Shown here piece by piece: positions 53,355 to 62,432 of a stretch of DNA of 64,000 nucleotides. This DNA comes from Chitinophagales bacterium (lineage in GTDB: Bacteria; Bacteroidota; Bacteroidia; Chitinophagales; JADIYW01), in NCBI GenBank assembly GCA_023957245.1, contig JAMLHJ010000001.1:81273-145272 (forward strand), in the 5' to 3' direction. The number at the start of each line of letters is the position of its first letter. Position 1 is the stretch's first letter. The notes under the pieces are model-generated. The model was not told where the DNA came from and searched no databases. It saw only the letters and a list, made by a program, of their open reading frames with translations. The position numbers were made by a program, and so were the translations under genes.

Positions 53355-54608
53355 TTATTGATGAACTGCTATTTCATCGTACATCAATTTAGCAATATAA
53401 TCATACCCTCTGGCATTCAGATGTAAGTCTTTCTTCCAATATATTGGTATATTCTTGTTTGCTGGATTATCTAAATAGGACTTAATACTCCTCCCAAAAT
53501 TGGCATAAATGATATTCTGATTTTTCAACTTTTCCAAACCTGGAAATAATACTTCTCCTACTTCAAACTCTCTAGGTAAAGTAAAAACAGATAATTGAAT
53601 ATGTAATGAGTCCGCTAAAGGAACATATTTTTGAGTGATAATTCGATAAATCTCTTGCTCTGCTTCCTTTTCTAAAATTTTTAACTCTTCCTCACTAATC
53701 AATGCATGATTCATATTGCCAAATTTCTTTACTAAAGCTCTCACAATAAATGAGCTAGCATAAAACGGCTCCCACCAAGGTCCATTATTAAATGAGCCTC
53801 GAAATTTTTGATCAAATCGATCTGATCCACCATAAATCACATAATCAAGCAGATCACTGCTATTAATCAATAAAACTATTAAATCTGGACGATAACCTCT
53901 TTCTATTAACTTCTCAAGAATAAAAAAACTTCTAAAAGGCTCTCCCCCACTTCTACCTCCATTAAAGTAGCTTATATCTTTACCCACCTTCTTTTCCATT
54001 AATCTAGATAAAGCGACTACCCATGTACTATCATCTGGAGCTCCAATACCTTCTGTATAAGAATCTCCTAAAGCAAGAATTTTATATTTCTCACTATTAG
54101 TGTCTAACTCCATTCCTCTAAACCCTAATGAATTAAAATGCAAAAAATACTCAAACTCATCTTTTTTCACCCATGTATCTTCAATAGGATTCCCAAATTC
54201 AGCATCCATATTATACCCAAATACCTTAACAAAAAAAGTCTTTACTTTATTCTCTCTATATGCTGATATATAATATCCACTTCCATTAGATTCAGAATAT
54301 CCATCATAATTGTTTGTAAAATATCGGATTCCGATATCTGCTACAAATAATGTAGCAAAAACACTAAGCAAGACTAAAAAAATAATTTTAAAAAAATACT
54401 TTTCACTTGATATAGAAAAACCCTTAAACAATATATACAAAATAGCCCCATATACTAGGCAAGTGGTCAGTACATTGGTATAAGCAAAAAAGAAAAGAAA
54501 AACGTGAACGATTACAACTATTGCAACAAGAAAAACTATTATTTTCTTAATCCATTTCATCTTGCTTATTAGTAACCTTCTATAATAAAATATAAAATAA
54601 CTTTTCAA
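53355..54608 (-). CDS. membrane-anchored SGNH hydrolase-like protein D
   Basis: A 417-aa member with three hydrophobic segments in the first 95 residues, then NSLGFRGMELDTNSEKYKIL and ALGDSYTEGIGA (S183; Y replaces F), NGGRSGGEP, INSSDLLD and the end motif DLHLN. An internal ATG at residue 17 (MKWIKKIIVF) is an alternative start. It is separated from protein C by 213 bases with no gene visible. The DLHLN motif keeps the D-x2-H geometry with L in place of H. Confidence 0.7.
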   Translation of the reverse strand: MKSYFIFYYRRLLISKMKWIKKIIVFLVAIVVIVHVFLFFFAYTNVLTTCLVYGAILYILFKGFSISSEKYFFKIIFLVLLSVFATLFVADIGIRYFTNNYDGYSESNGSGYYISAYRENKVKTFFVKVFGYNMDAEFGNPIEDTWVKKDEFEYFLHFNSLGFRGMELDTNSEKYKILALGDSYTEGIGAPDDSTWVVALSRLMEKKVGKDISYFNGGRSGGEPFRSFFILEKLIERGYRPDLIVLLINSSDLLDYVIYGGSDRFDQKFRGSFNNGPWWEPFYASSFIVRALVKKFGNMNHALISEEELKILEKEAEQEIYRIITQKYVPLADSLHIQLSVFTLPREFEVGEVLFPGLEKLKNQNIIYANFGRSIKSYLDNPANKNIPIYWKKDLHLNARGYDYIAKLMYDEIAVHQ

Positions 54609-54804
54609 AAAACTAAATACATTTAAACCTAATCAATATTTGAGTTTCATATCAAATTTAACTAACCAAAGTATTATATTCAAACCAATCTTAAAATCAA
54701 ACAATTAATAATATTCGTACTAATATTTGATAGATACATAGATTAAGTGTTGAATTCATTTGTCTTCAACTATTTTTTAATAATTTTGATTAAACTCATC
54801 AATA

Positions 54805-55563
54805 ATGAATATTCCAGTCGTTATTCTTTGTGGCGGAAAAGGTTTTCGTATTAGGGCAGACTTCCCAGAAGTGCCCAAACCTTTAATTGAAGTAGCAGGT
54901 AAGACTATTTTGGAGAGAGTTATGAATTTATATATTCAACAAGGATATTGTGAATTTTACCTTTGTTTGGGTTTTGAAGGAGAAAAAATTGTAAGACATT
55001 TTGGAGGGGAGCTTCTTGCTGAAGATTATAAATCTTCAACCCATCTGACATTTCAATACACTAATCATCAAACCCAAAATATTACCATTCACTTTATCAA
55101 CACAGGTTTAGAAACACAGACAGGAGGAAGACTTAAACAATTAAATCCTTTGCTTAAAGAATATCCAATATTTTTTCTCACCTATGCTGATGCTATTTCA
55201 GCAATCAATCTTCAAGAACTTCTCAAGTTTCATTTATATTCAAAAAGAATAGCTACTGTTACTGCTGTAAGACCTCAACTCAACTTTGGCTTCTTAAAAA
55301 TTCAAAATGGAGAAGTTATGCAATTTCAAGAAAAACCAATATCTCCAGATTGGATAAATGGAGGTTTTTTTGTTTTCAATTATGAAATATTTCAGTATCT
55401 GAAAGAAGACGAAATTTTAGAAATCGAAACAGTGCAAAATTTAATCAACATCAAACAATTAAACGCCTTTCAGAGTACAGACCTATGGTTGTGTATGGAC
55501 ACCTACAAGGATTATGTAGAAATGACAAAACACTTTAATAGAGTTCACGAACCATCTGCATGA
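54805..55563 (+). CDS. sugar-1-phosphate cytidylyltransferase-like nucleotidyltransferase
   Basis: A 252-aa enzyme with VVILCGGKGFRIRADFPEVP and PKPLIEVAGKTILERVMNLY (nucleotide binding and the conserved K). INTGLETQTGGRLKQLNPLL is the glucose-1-phosphate cytidylyltransferase (RfbF-type) signature, and YADAISAINLQELL holds the metal-binding D. It makes a CDP-activated sugar, the precursor of a 3,6-dideoxyhexose or similar. Overlaps the GT2 gene by 4 bases. Confidence 0.7.
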   Translation: MNIPVVILCGGKGFRIRADFPEVPKPLIEVAGKTILERVMNLYIQQGYCEFYLCLGFEGEKIVRHFGGELLAEDYKSSTHLTFQYTNHQTQNITIHFINTGLETQTGGRLKQLNPLLKEYPIFFLTYADAISAINLQELLKFHLYSKRIATVTAVRPQLNFGFLKIQNGEVMQFQEKPISPDWINGGFFVFNYEIFQYLKEDEILEIETVQNLINIKQLNAFQSTDLWLCMDTYKDYVEMTKHFNRVHEPSA

Positions 55564-56318
55564 AAAACGATCATGTCATAGTTATACCTTGCTTCAATGA
55601 AGAGAAACGCTTGCCAATTGAAGATTATGACTTATTTCTTAAAAAAAATGAGCAAATATTCCTTTGCATAGTCAATGATGGAAGCATTGATAAGACTTCT
55701 AATGTATTGGAAAAATTAAAATCTTCTTTCCCATCAAGAATTCAAATATTAACATTAAATGAAAATCAAGGAAAAGGAAATGCTATATTTTATGGATTTC
55801 AACATGTCTTTCAAAGCAAAAGCAATATTAAAGACATTGGATACTTAGACTCTGACTTATCTGTTTCATTAGTAGATTATTTCAATATGCTCCAATTTCA
55901 TAGGCAAGAAAATAATTCTTTAACTTATGCCTCTAGAGAAAAATTGAAAATTTCAGAAATGCAAAGGCAATGGGAACGAAAACTTGTTAGTTTTTTAGCA
56001 AAAAAAATGATTAGCGGAATATTTAGATTGAATATTTATGATACTCAATGCGGTGCAAAAATTTTTGACATAAAACATGCAAAACATATTTTTTATCAAC
56101 AGTTTGAAAGTAGGTGGCTTTTTGATATTGAAATTTTTATCCGAATAAAAGAAACTCAACAACTAAATACTACTCAACCTTACTATCTAAAAAGCTGGCT
56201 TTTCCAATCTCAATCCAAAATGGGATATTGGGATTTGATATATAAGATCCCCAAAGAACTAATAGCATTAATATGGCAAAGTAGATTTCTCAAAAGCTCA
56301 TCCTTAGCACCGAAATAA
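55560..56318 (+). CDS. GT2 polyprenyl-phosphate glucosyltransferase (ALG5-like)
   Basis: A 252-aa GT-A enzyme: VIVIPCFNEEKRLPIEDYDL, CIVNDGSIDKTSNVLEKLKS, NENQGKGNAIFYGF and YLDSDLSVSLVDYF (DXD-like D-S-D). The layout matches dolichyl-phosphate beta-glucosyltransferases. Co-transcribed with the cytidylyltransferase (4-base overlap). With the DPM1-like gene it gives the locus two polyprenyl-sugar routes. Confidence 0.7.
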   Translation: MKNDHVIVIPCFNEEKRLPIEDYDLFLKKNEQIFLCIVNDGSIDKTSNVLEKLKSSFPSRIQILTLNENQGKGNAIFYGFQHVFQSKSNIKDIGYLDSDLSVSLVDYFNMLQFHRQENNSLTYASREKLKISEMQRQWERKLVSFLAKKMISGIFRLNIYDTQCGAKIFDIKHAKHIFYQQFESRWLFDIEIFIRIKETQQLNTTQPYYLKSWLFQSQSKMGYWDLIYKIPKELIALIWQSRFLKSSSLAPK

Positions 56319-56362
56319 TAATTTCACCCTACTAACCAATCAATCATATTCTTCTTCAATAC

Positions 56363-57736
56363 TTATTGCTTTATATAATTCTCCTGAAAATACTGCATAA
56401 AATGATTTGCAAATAATAAAGCTCCCTTTTGATTCCAATGGATATCAGATGTAAAAAAATATTGTTCTAATGAATCTTCCTTTCCTTTGAAAAATGATTC
56501 GTTATTCAAATATGGAACATCTAACTTTTCACTTAACATTTCAGTATAAAGCATATCTTTTAATAGATACCCATTTTGTTTAAAAATAATACTTTGGTCA
56601 TAGGGTATTTGTACCACAAGAACTTTCTTGTCTCGTTGTTTACAATAATTAATAATATCAGTCATTAACTTTCTTCCACGAGTTCCATGTTCTTTTTCAT
56701 AAGCTTCTAAATTAAAATGTTCAGACTGCTTGATAAAATAATTATTCTTAATCTCTCTCTCTTTCATTTTAATGCTCACTATCATGGGAATATTCAACAT
56801 TAATTGTAGTACATAAAAGTCAGGAATAAAGCGAGATTGACTATAATTAGCTGCAATATGTTTAATCTTATCCATACTATCATCTGATAAATAAGGTGCC
56901 CAAGGCATAAAATAACTCTTATCCAACTCAAATAATTTCTCAGTATTAGCGGGAAGGCTGTCACTATTTAACCCTATGGAATACCCCATACTGTCAGTAT
57001 GATGCATTGCAAGAAATGGGCGAATTAAATCATTAGCAAATACATTGAAAACCACTCCATCAAATTCTAAATTAGGAGCAACTTCTTTAAAAAATATTTT
57101 ATGCCAATTCTCTACACCAATTCCACATAAGGCTATAGGATAAAATTCGACATTCAAGCCTTTTGCGATTGAAATACTATCCAATAAATCAGCAACTGGT
57201 GTATGCAAATATTCAGAAGCAATAAAGCTGTCTCCTATTAATAACCACCTTTGTGTGCCAGCTTTTTTCTTATTGACAAAATCTTGATGGTAATAATATC
57301 TTTCATTATTCGTCTTAAATGTATTATCATAAATCACAACGTCATCTTCATACTTAAATATCCTATATGACCCTTCTTTCCATCGATATCCTCTGATAGT
57401 ATCATAATCTGCACAAGGAGCATTAAAAAAACCAAATCCAGAGTTGGGCATAAATTGCCTCTCTATACCCCGATCTGTGTAAGCCGAAATATTAGCAAAT
57501 ATTTCAACAATGATATAAATGAACGTAAATATTGTAAAAAAGACATCTACTCTATTATGCTTTGACTTGCTTATAAGATGACTTATTCCAGATACAAATA
57601 AAATGACACCCAAAATTAATATGATTTTAAAGGCTAACTTTTGAGAATCATCATCTTTCAATAATTGCAAAACAGACCAAATAATTAATATTATGCCCCA
57701 AATAAACTGATAGGATTTCCATATTCTATTTCTCAT
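56363..57736 (-). CDS. membrane-anchored SGNH hydrolase-like protein E
   Basis: A 457-aa divergent member with hydrophobic helices at about 10-26, 37-55 and 65-82, then LIGDSFIASEY (S170), a long insertion (about 240-350) and the end motif SDIHWN. The upstream DKEW-type block is replaced by RYYYHQDFVNKKKAGTQRWL. It is the longest of the group and its partner in position is a polyprenyl-sugar gene on the other strand. Confidence 0.65.
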   Translation of the reverse strand: MRNRIWKSYQFIWGIILIIWSVLQLLKDDDSQKLAFKIILILGVILFVSGISHLISKSKHNRVDVFFTIFTFIYIIVEIFANISAYTDRGIERQFMPNSGFGFFNAPCADYDTIRGYRWKEGSYRIFKYEDDVVIYDNTFKTNNERYYYHQDFVNKKKAGTQRWLLIGDSFIASEYLHTPVADLLDSISIAKGLNVEFYPIALCGIGVENWHKIFFKEVAPNLEFDGVVFNVFANDLIRPFLAMHHTDSMGYSIGLNSDSLPANTEKLFELDKSYFMPWAPYLSDDSMDKIKHIAANYSQSRFIPDFYVLQLMLNIPMIVSIKMKEREIKNNYFIKQSEHFNLEAYEKEHGTRGRKLMTDIINYCKQRDKKVLVVQIPYDQSIIFKQNGYLLKDMLYTEMLSEKLDVPYLNNESFFKGKEDSLEQYFFTSDIHWNQKGALLFANHFMQYFQENYIKQ

Positions 57737-58033
57737 GTATAATACTTTTCTTTAAAAATATCTTACTGATCTATAATTTTAATACTCACATAAAGTGAAA
57801 CGAAGATATAACTCATTCTTTCGTGAAATACTCTTCAATTGCAATATAGTAAAATGCTCATATAAACAATAGAAGTTATGAAATAAAGTGAGCAGAAAAG
57901 TAAAATACTATATAAAAGAATTTAAAATCTATAAGACTAAAAAAATCCAATTGTTTGAAATCCTTATTATATACTTTAGAATAAGAAAAATATCAAAAAA
58001 ATCTACACATAAATTTTAAGACACCATGCCCAA

Positions 58034-59647
58034 TTACAAATCGACTGGATAACTTATTTCTATATGTCTCATAAGCATATCCACCTCATTAACATTTAAC
58101 ATATCGAGAATATAAATAAAACTCCTCTTATCCGTTTCTTGCAACATATCTTCTACTACTTTTTCAATTTGTGGAAGAGCCAGAATTCTATTCATCATAA
58201 TATTTGTCTTTTGGATCAGCGTTTTTTGATCTATTGTGTCATAAAATAATTCAATACCAATAGGCAAAAATTGAAAATACATACGTAGTGTTTCAGAAGC
58301 ACCATATTGCTTATAAATGTGTTCTAAGAAAGAAAATACTTCGACATCACCCTTTTCTTTAAGAGAGAGCTGGGGAAGAAGCTTATCGAGTTCTTCTAAA
58401 ATATAAGGCTTGTTTTTTGAAAAATGAATCAGTAATACACGTGATAATTCTTCTAAATTTTTAGGAATATTAATTTGAGTACAACTATTATGGTTTAAAC
58501 GATACACCTTTTCAGAGCTGACCTCTTGCAACAACGTATGACTCCGTTCATTTTTCCAATGTTCGACAGTTCTGACCATCTCTTGATAGACAGAATAATT
58601 CTGTCTTTGAAGCGTAGTAGAAATTTCAAAATTCTGTTGATTGAAAAAATCAATTATCTCATCTAGCTGATAATAGTTCATAAACCTAAGAGATAGTTTT
58701 TCTGGATTCCAAACTATATTATAATGAAGATGAAATCCCTCTTGATTACAAAATCTCAATATATCTGGCATGTCCATCCAATTATTATTCATTAGGCAAG
58801 CAGCTATAGATAAGTAGGTCTTATTTTTTTGGATAATTTCTTTAAAAGACTGAACATTATTCAAAACTTTTTCGAGCTGACTTCCCTTTCTTATTTGAGC
58901 ATATCGTTCATTATTTAAACTATCAATCGAAACTATAATACCCACATTCATTTTATTCAAAAGTGTCCGTACTCTTTGATTATAGACAGTACCATTCGTC
59001 GTAATATGAATTCGTATTTTTGGGTGAATCTCCACTACTTTTTCCCATATCTTATAATAGATATCTATTAAAAAGGGTTCACCTCCAAGAAACTTCATAT
59101 CTTTAAGATGAGGTAAAAATGGGGCAAGTTGTTCGACAAAAGCATCATCATACGGATTGTAAATAGGTGGTAGCTTTTCAATATTCTTCCTTATTGTAGA
59201 TGAATAATAACCACTACACATTTCACAAGCAAGATTACAAGTATTCGACATCTCAAATTCAAACACCTTGGGCCACTTATAAGAATCCTGTTGAAAAATG
59301 TTCTTTATAGGTTTAAAAATATCTATAGGTGAATATTCATCATAATGTTTAGCCTTTGTTCCCGAAAAATTACCACTTTCTATTAAAATTTCACATAATC
59401 TACACCCACCATCTAAATTGAGTTGAGAAATTTTATTTCGCATTTGTTGAGCTGCGATTCCATTCCAAATCTCCATTACGCTTTGTTTTGGATAGCCCCC
59501 TAAGACATCAGTTCTATTAAAACAACATGAAGTGACATGTCCATTCTGTTCAAAATTTAAGTTTACAAAGGGTGCATGACAAACTTTACTTGTATCTACT
59601 CCTTTTCTAGAACGATTATAGGTTTCCACTATTTTCTTATCCAACAT
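58034..59647 (-). CDS. radical SAM enzyme with N-terminal twitch domain, copy 3
   Basis: A 537-aa protein from ATG 59647 (MLDKKIVETY), 11 bases inside the previous stop region; 59677 is the longer alternative. Twitch Cys C23, C41-C42, C82 and C85; radical-SAM motif C137-x3-C141-x2-C144. A C-terminal helical domain of about 160 residues (from about 375) is a large addition. It overlaps copy 4, so the two proteins may act as a pair. Confidence 0.8.
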   Translation of the reverse strand: MLDKKIVETYNRSRKGVDTSKVCHAPFVNLNFEQNGHVTSCCFNRTDVLGGYPKQSVMEIWNGIAAQQMRNKISQLNLDGGCRLCEILIESGNFSGTKAKHYDEYSPIDIFKPIKNIFQQDSYKWPKVFEFEMSNTCNLACEMCSGYYSSTIRKNIEKLPPIYNPYDDAFVEQLAPFLPHLKDMKFLGGEPFLIDIYYKIWEKVVEIHPKIRIHITTNGTVYNQRVRTLLNKMNVGIIVSIDSLNNERYAQIRKGSQLEKVLNNVQSFKEIIQKNKTYLSIAACLMNNNWMDMPDILRFCNQEGFHLHYNIVWNPEKLSLRFMNYYQLDEIIDFFNQQNFEISTTLQRQNYSVYQEMVRTVEHWKNERSHTLLQEVSSEKVYRLNHNSCTQINIPKNLEELSRVLLIHFSKNKPYILEELDKLLPQLSLKEKGDVEVFSFLEHIYKQYGASETLRMYFQFLPIGIELFYDTIDQKTLIQKTNIMMNRILALPQIEKVVEDMLQETDKRSFIYILDMLNVNEVDMLMRHIEISYPVDL

Positions 59648-60827
59648 AAACTCCCTTTTTAATTCGCCAATTCTCAATCTGAAAAATCAAACTATTCAAG
59701 GCCTTCTTATACTTGCCTTTAAATGAATGGGCTAAGTAAAATTTTTCTAATTCTAATAATTCATTCTCACTTAAAGTGCTTAGTGCTACCTCTGGCAGCA
59801 ACTCTTCTTTATGATTGCTATCTAAAGAATAGTGTATGCCTTCAATCTTTCCACCTAAAGGACCATTGACAGTGTTAAAATAGATATCTAAATCGTAATC
59901 TACACAAAACTGTATAATCTCAGGTATTTCGTACCTATTTTGTATCATTGGGCAAACAGAAAAAGATTTGACTTTCCCAATTGAAATGAGCCACTCTAAA
60001 TTGGATTTAAGTATATCAAACTTTCCATTTCTTCTAATATTCTCCCAAGTATCTTTTTGTAAAGAATCTATTGAAAGTGTAATTTTACAATTTGGAAGTT
60101 GCTCAACAATTTTTCTAGCTCTGGGATTTAAAACAGTTCCATTGGATGTGATTGCGACTTCAATACTTGGATTAATATCTAAAATATCCTGCCAAATATC
60201 TTGATAAACATGAATTAAAAATGGTTCGCCACCAAGAAAATTAGCACGTTTAAGATGAGGCAAAAACGGTCTGATTTGCCCTACAAAATTCTCGTCATAA
60301 GGACTTTTAATTGCTGACTGATTTTCTCTATTTTTCCGAATAGCACTAGACCACTTTCCTCCGCACATTATGCATTCTAGGTTACATTGATTACTCAATT
60401 CAAACTCAAACATTACTGGATATGCAAAAAAATCCTTCTTAGACTTAGATGGGAAAGTATGCTTCCACCATTTCTCTTTCTCTTTCCAAAGAGGCGACAA
60501 AGGTGCATGGTCATCAAAATGACGTATCAAAACACCTTCAAAATTCATGTTTTTTATATAACGTTCACATTGTTGGCATCCCAGACTCAAGTCATCATTC
60601 TCAAGAGCTTCTCTTAATCGTTTAATTTTCTCTCCTTCCCATATATCCATGAGTTGATTGTCTGGATACCTACCTAATACAAAACTTCTGTTAAAGCAAC
60701 AGGCGGTAATGTCTCCAGATTGATCAAAATTCAATGAAATAGATGGTGCGTAACAAATTGTAGCATTCTTTGCAGTATTTCTTTGTTTCTTAAATTCTTT
60801 AATCTGTTGTTCTAAAGAAAAATCCAT
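59637..60827 (-). CDS. radical SAM enzyme with N-terminal twitch domain, copy 4
   Basis: A 396-aa protein with twitch Cys C25, C43-C44, C84 and C87 and radical-SAM motif C148-x3-C152-x2-C155. It lacks the large helical C-terminus of copy 3. The block SSAIRKNRENQSAIKSPYDE and FLGGEPFLIHV match copies 1 and 3, which supports a common family. It is upstream of copy 3 in the same leftward operon, the two overlapping by 11 bases. Confidence 0.8.
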   Translation of the reverse strand: MDFSLEQQIKEFKKQRNTAKNATICYAPSISLNFDQSGDITACCFNRSFVLGRYPDNQLMDIWEGEKIKRLREALENDDLSLGCQQCERYIKNMNFEGVLIRHFDDHAPLSPLWKEKEKWWKHTFPSKSKKDFFAYPVMFEFELSNQCNLECIMCGGKWSSAIRKNRENQSAIKSPYDENFVGQIRPFLPHLKRANFLGGEPFLIHVYQDIWQDILDINPSIEVAITSNGTVLNPRARKIVEQLPNCKITLSIDSLQKDTWENIRRNGKFDILKSNLEWLISIGKVKSFSVCPMIQNRYEIPEIIQFCVDYDLDIYFNTVNGPLGGKIEGIHYSLDSNHKEELLPEVALSTLSENELLELEKFYLAHSFKGKYKKALNSLIFQIENWRIKKGVYVG

Positions 60828-60924
60828 GACATTATAAAATTACAAACTAATAAATATAGACTGAATCTTTCATGAAACTTTTTTAGCTTTATGTTTAACA
60901 TTATAATATACTCAGAGCATATTT

Positions 60925-62379
60925 ATGTTTAAAAAATGGTTTTATAGAGGTTTCAAAAAGGACGAAAAGGTTGAAAAGGTTGAAAAGGATTACAAATACA
61001 CTCCTTTGACCATGTCTTCTATGAAAGATTATAGTAAATACAGAGAAAATAACCCTCACCAATTATTTTGCTATGTACCTTTTAATAGTTTATCATTTTC
61101 ATTTAGTGGACGTGTTTTAGCTTGTGTATATAATCAAAAAGTTGAGTTGGGTACATATCCTAAAAATTCAATCAGAGAGATGTGGTTTAATAGCAAGATG
61201 GGTAATGAATTAAGAGAACATCTTTCTCATAATGATCTCAGCTATGGATGTGAACATTGTAAATATTTTGTAGAACATGGGAAATTTTCAGGATTAAAAC
61301 CTTTGGTATATGACAAATATAAAGATATCACTCCAGGACAGTATCCTAAAGTAATCGAGTTCGAGCTATCAAATACATGTAATTTTGAGTGTGTGATGTG
61401 CAACGGTTTTGTGTCATCATCTATTAGAAAAAATCGAGACCAACTTCCTGCTATCATTCACCCATACGACGATGACTTTGTGGAACAACTTAAAGAATTC
61501 ATTCCGCATCTAGAAGAAGCAAAGTTTTATGGTGGTGAGCCTTTTCTGATTCCTATCTATTTTAAAATATGGGCTGAGATTGTTCGATTAAAACCTAGTA
61601 TCAAAATATTCACAATTACAAATGGTTCTACTTTAAATGAAAAAATTAAAGACTTAATAGAAAATGGAAACTTTGATATTGGCGTTTCATTGGACTCTTT
61701 AGATAAAAATAGATTGGAGTCTATTAGAAAAAATGCTGATTTTGATACTCTAATGAAAAACATTGAATATTACAATGATTATTGTAAAAAAAGAGGAAAA
61801 TCTTTAGTAATCAGTTTCACCATGATGAGAATCAATTACATGGATTTTTATGAGGTAATACAATTTTGTAATCGTATCGACGCAAGGATATATGTCAGTT
61901 ATTTGAAGACACCACCCCAATTTGGAATTTGGAATTTACCCTCTGAAACTTTAGACGAAATCAGAGAAGAATGTTTACAAAAAAGATTGCCTGACAAAAC
62001 AGCTAATAATAGATTCAATAAAAAGGTTTTTAATGATTTTATTATATACCTAAAAAATACAGCTATTGAAAATCAGAATAGAGATTCAAAGCAAATCATT
62101 CCTCTTGGAAACAAGATAATACCTAAAAGAATTGAAATCATTGAGGCTTATCAAGCAACAGTCAACTATCAAGAGAAATGTAAAATTCATCTAAAAGACA
62201 ACCCTCAACTATACGACAAGGTATATAATGCTTTATTGAACTACCAAGATGAAAAACTTGTAAATAAAATTTTCTATCAGATGTTCAATACACCAAAAGA
62301 TATATTGATAAAGGAATTAGAAAAAATGAATAATGAAGATATTGTCAAACAAATTCAAAAATCAATGAATCTTCAATAA
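60925..62379 (+). CDS. radical SAM enzyme with N-terminal twitch domain, copy 5
   Basis: A 484-aa protein. A lysine/glutamate-rich N-terminal repeat (about residues 10-24) precedes twitch Cys C49, C67, C109, C112, then radical-SAM motif C152-x3-C156-x2-C159 with YGGEPFLIPIY. A C-terminal helical domain (from about 380) is present. It is divergent from copy 4 across a 97-base gap, likely a shared promoter region. Start ATG 60925 is the first in frame. Confidence 0.8.
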   Translation: MFKKWFYRGFKKDEKVEKVEKDYKYTPLTMSSMKDYSKYRENNPHQLFCYVPFNSLSFSFSGRVLACVYNQKVELGTYPKNSIREMWFNSKMGNELREHLSHNDLSYGCEHCKYFVEHGKFSGLKPLVYDKYKDITPGQYPKVIEFELSNTCNFECVMCNGFVSSSIRKNRDQLPAIIHPYDDDFVEQLKEFIPHLEEAKFYGGEPFLIPIYFKIWAEIVRLKPSIKIFTITNGSTLNEKIKDLIENGNFDIGVSLDSLDKNRLESIRKNADFDTLMKNIEYYNDYCKKRGKSLVISFTMMRINYMDFYEVIQFCNRIDARIYVSYLKTPPQFGIWNLPSETLDEIREECLQKRLPDKTANNRFNKKVFNDFIIYLKNTAIENQNRDSKQIIPLGNKIIPKRIEIIEAYQATVNYQEKCKIHLKDNPQLYDKVYNALLNYQDEKLVNKIFYQMFNTPKDILIKELEKMNNEDIVKQIQKSMNLQ

Positions 62380-62432
62380 TTTCTAAAATTTCTTATTATT
62401 TAGTATTTTTAATGGAATAAATCTAAAAGGAG

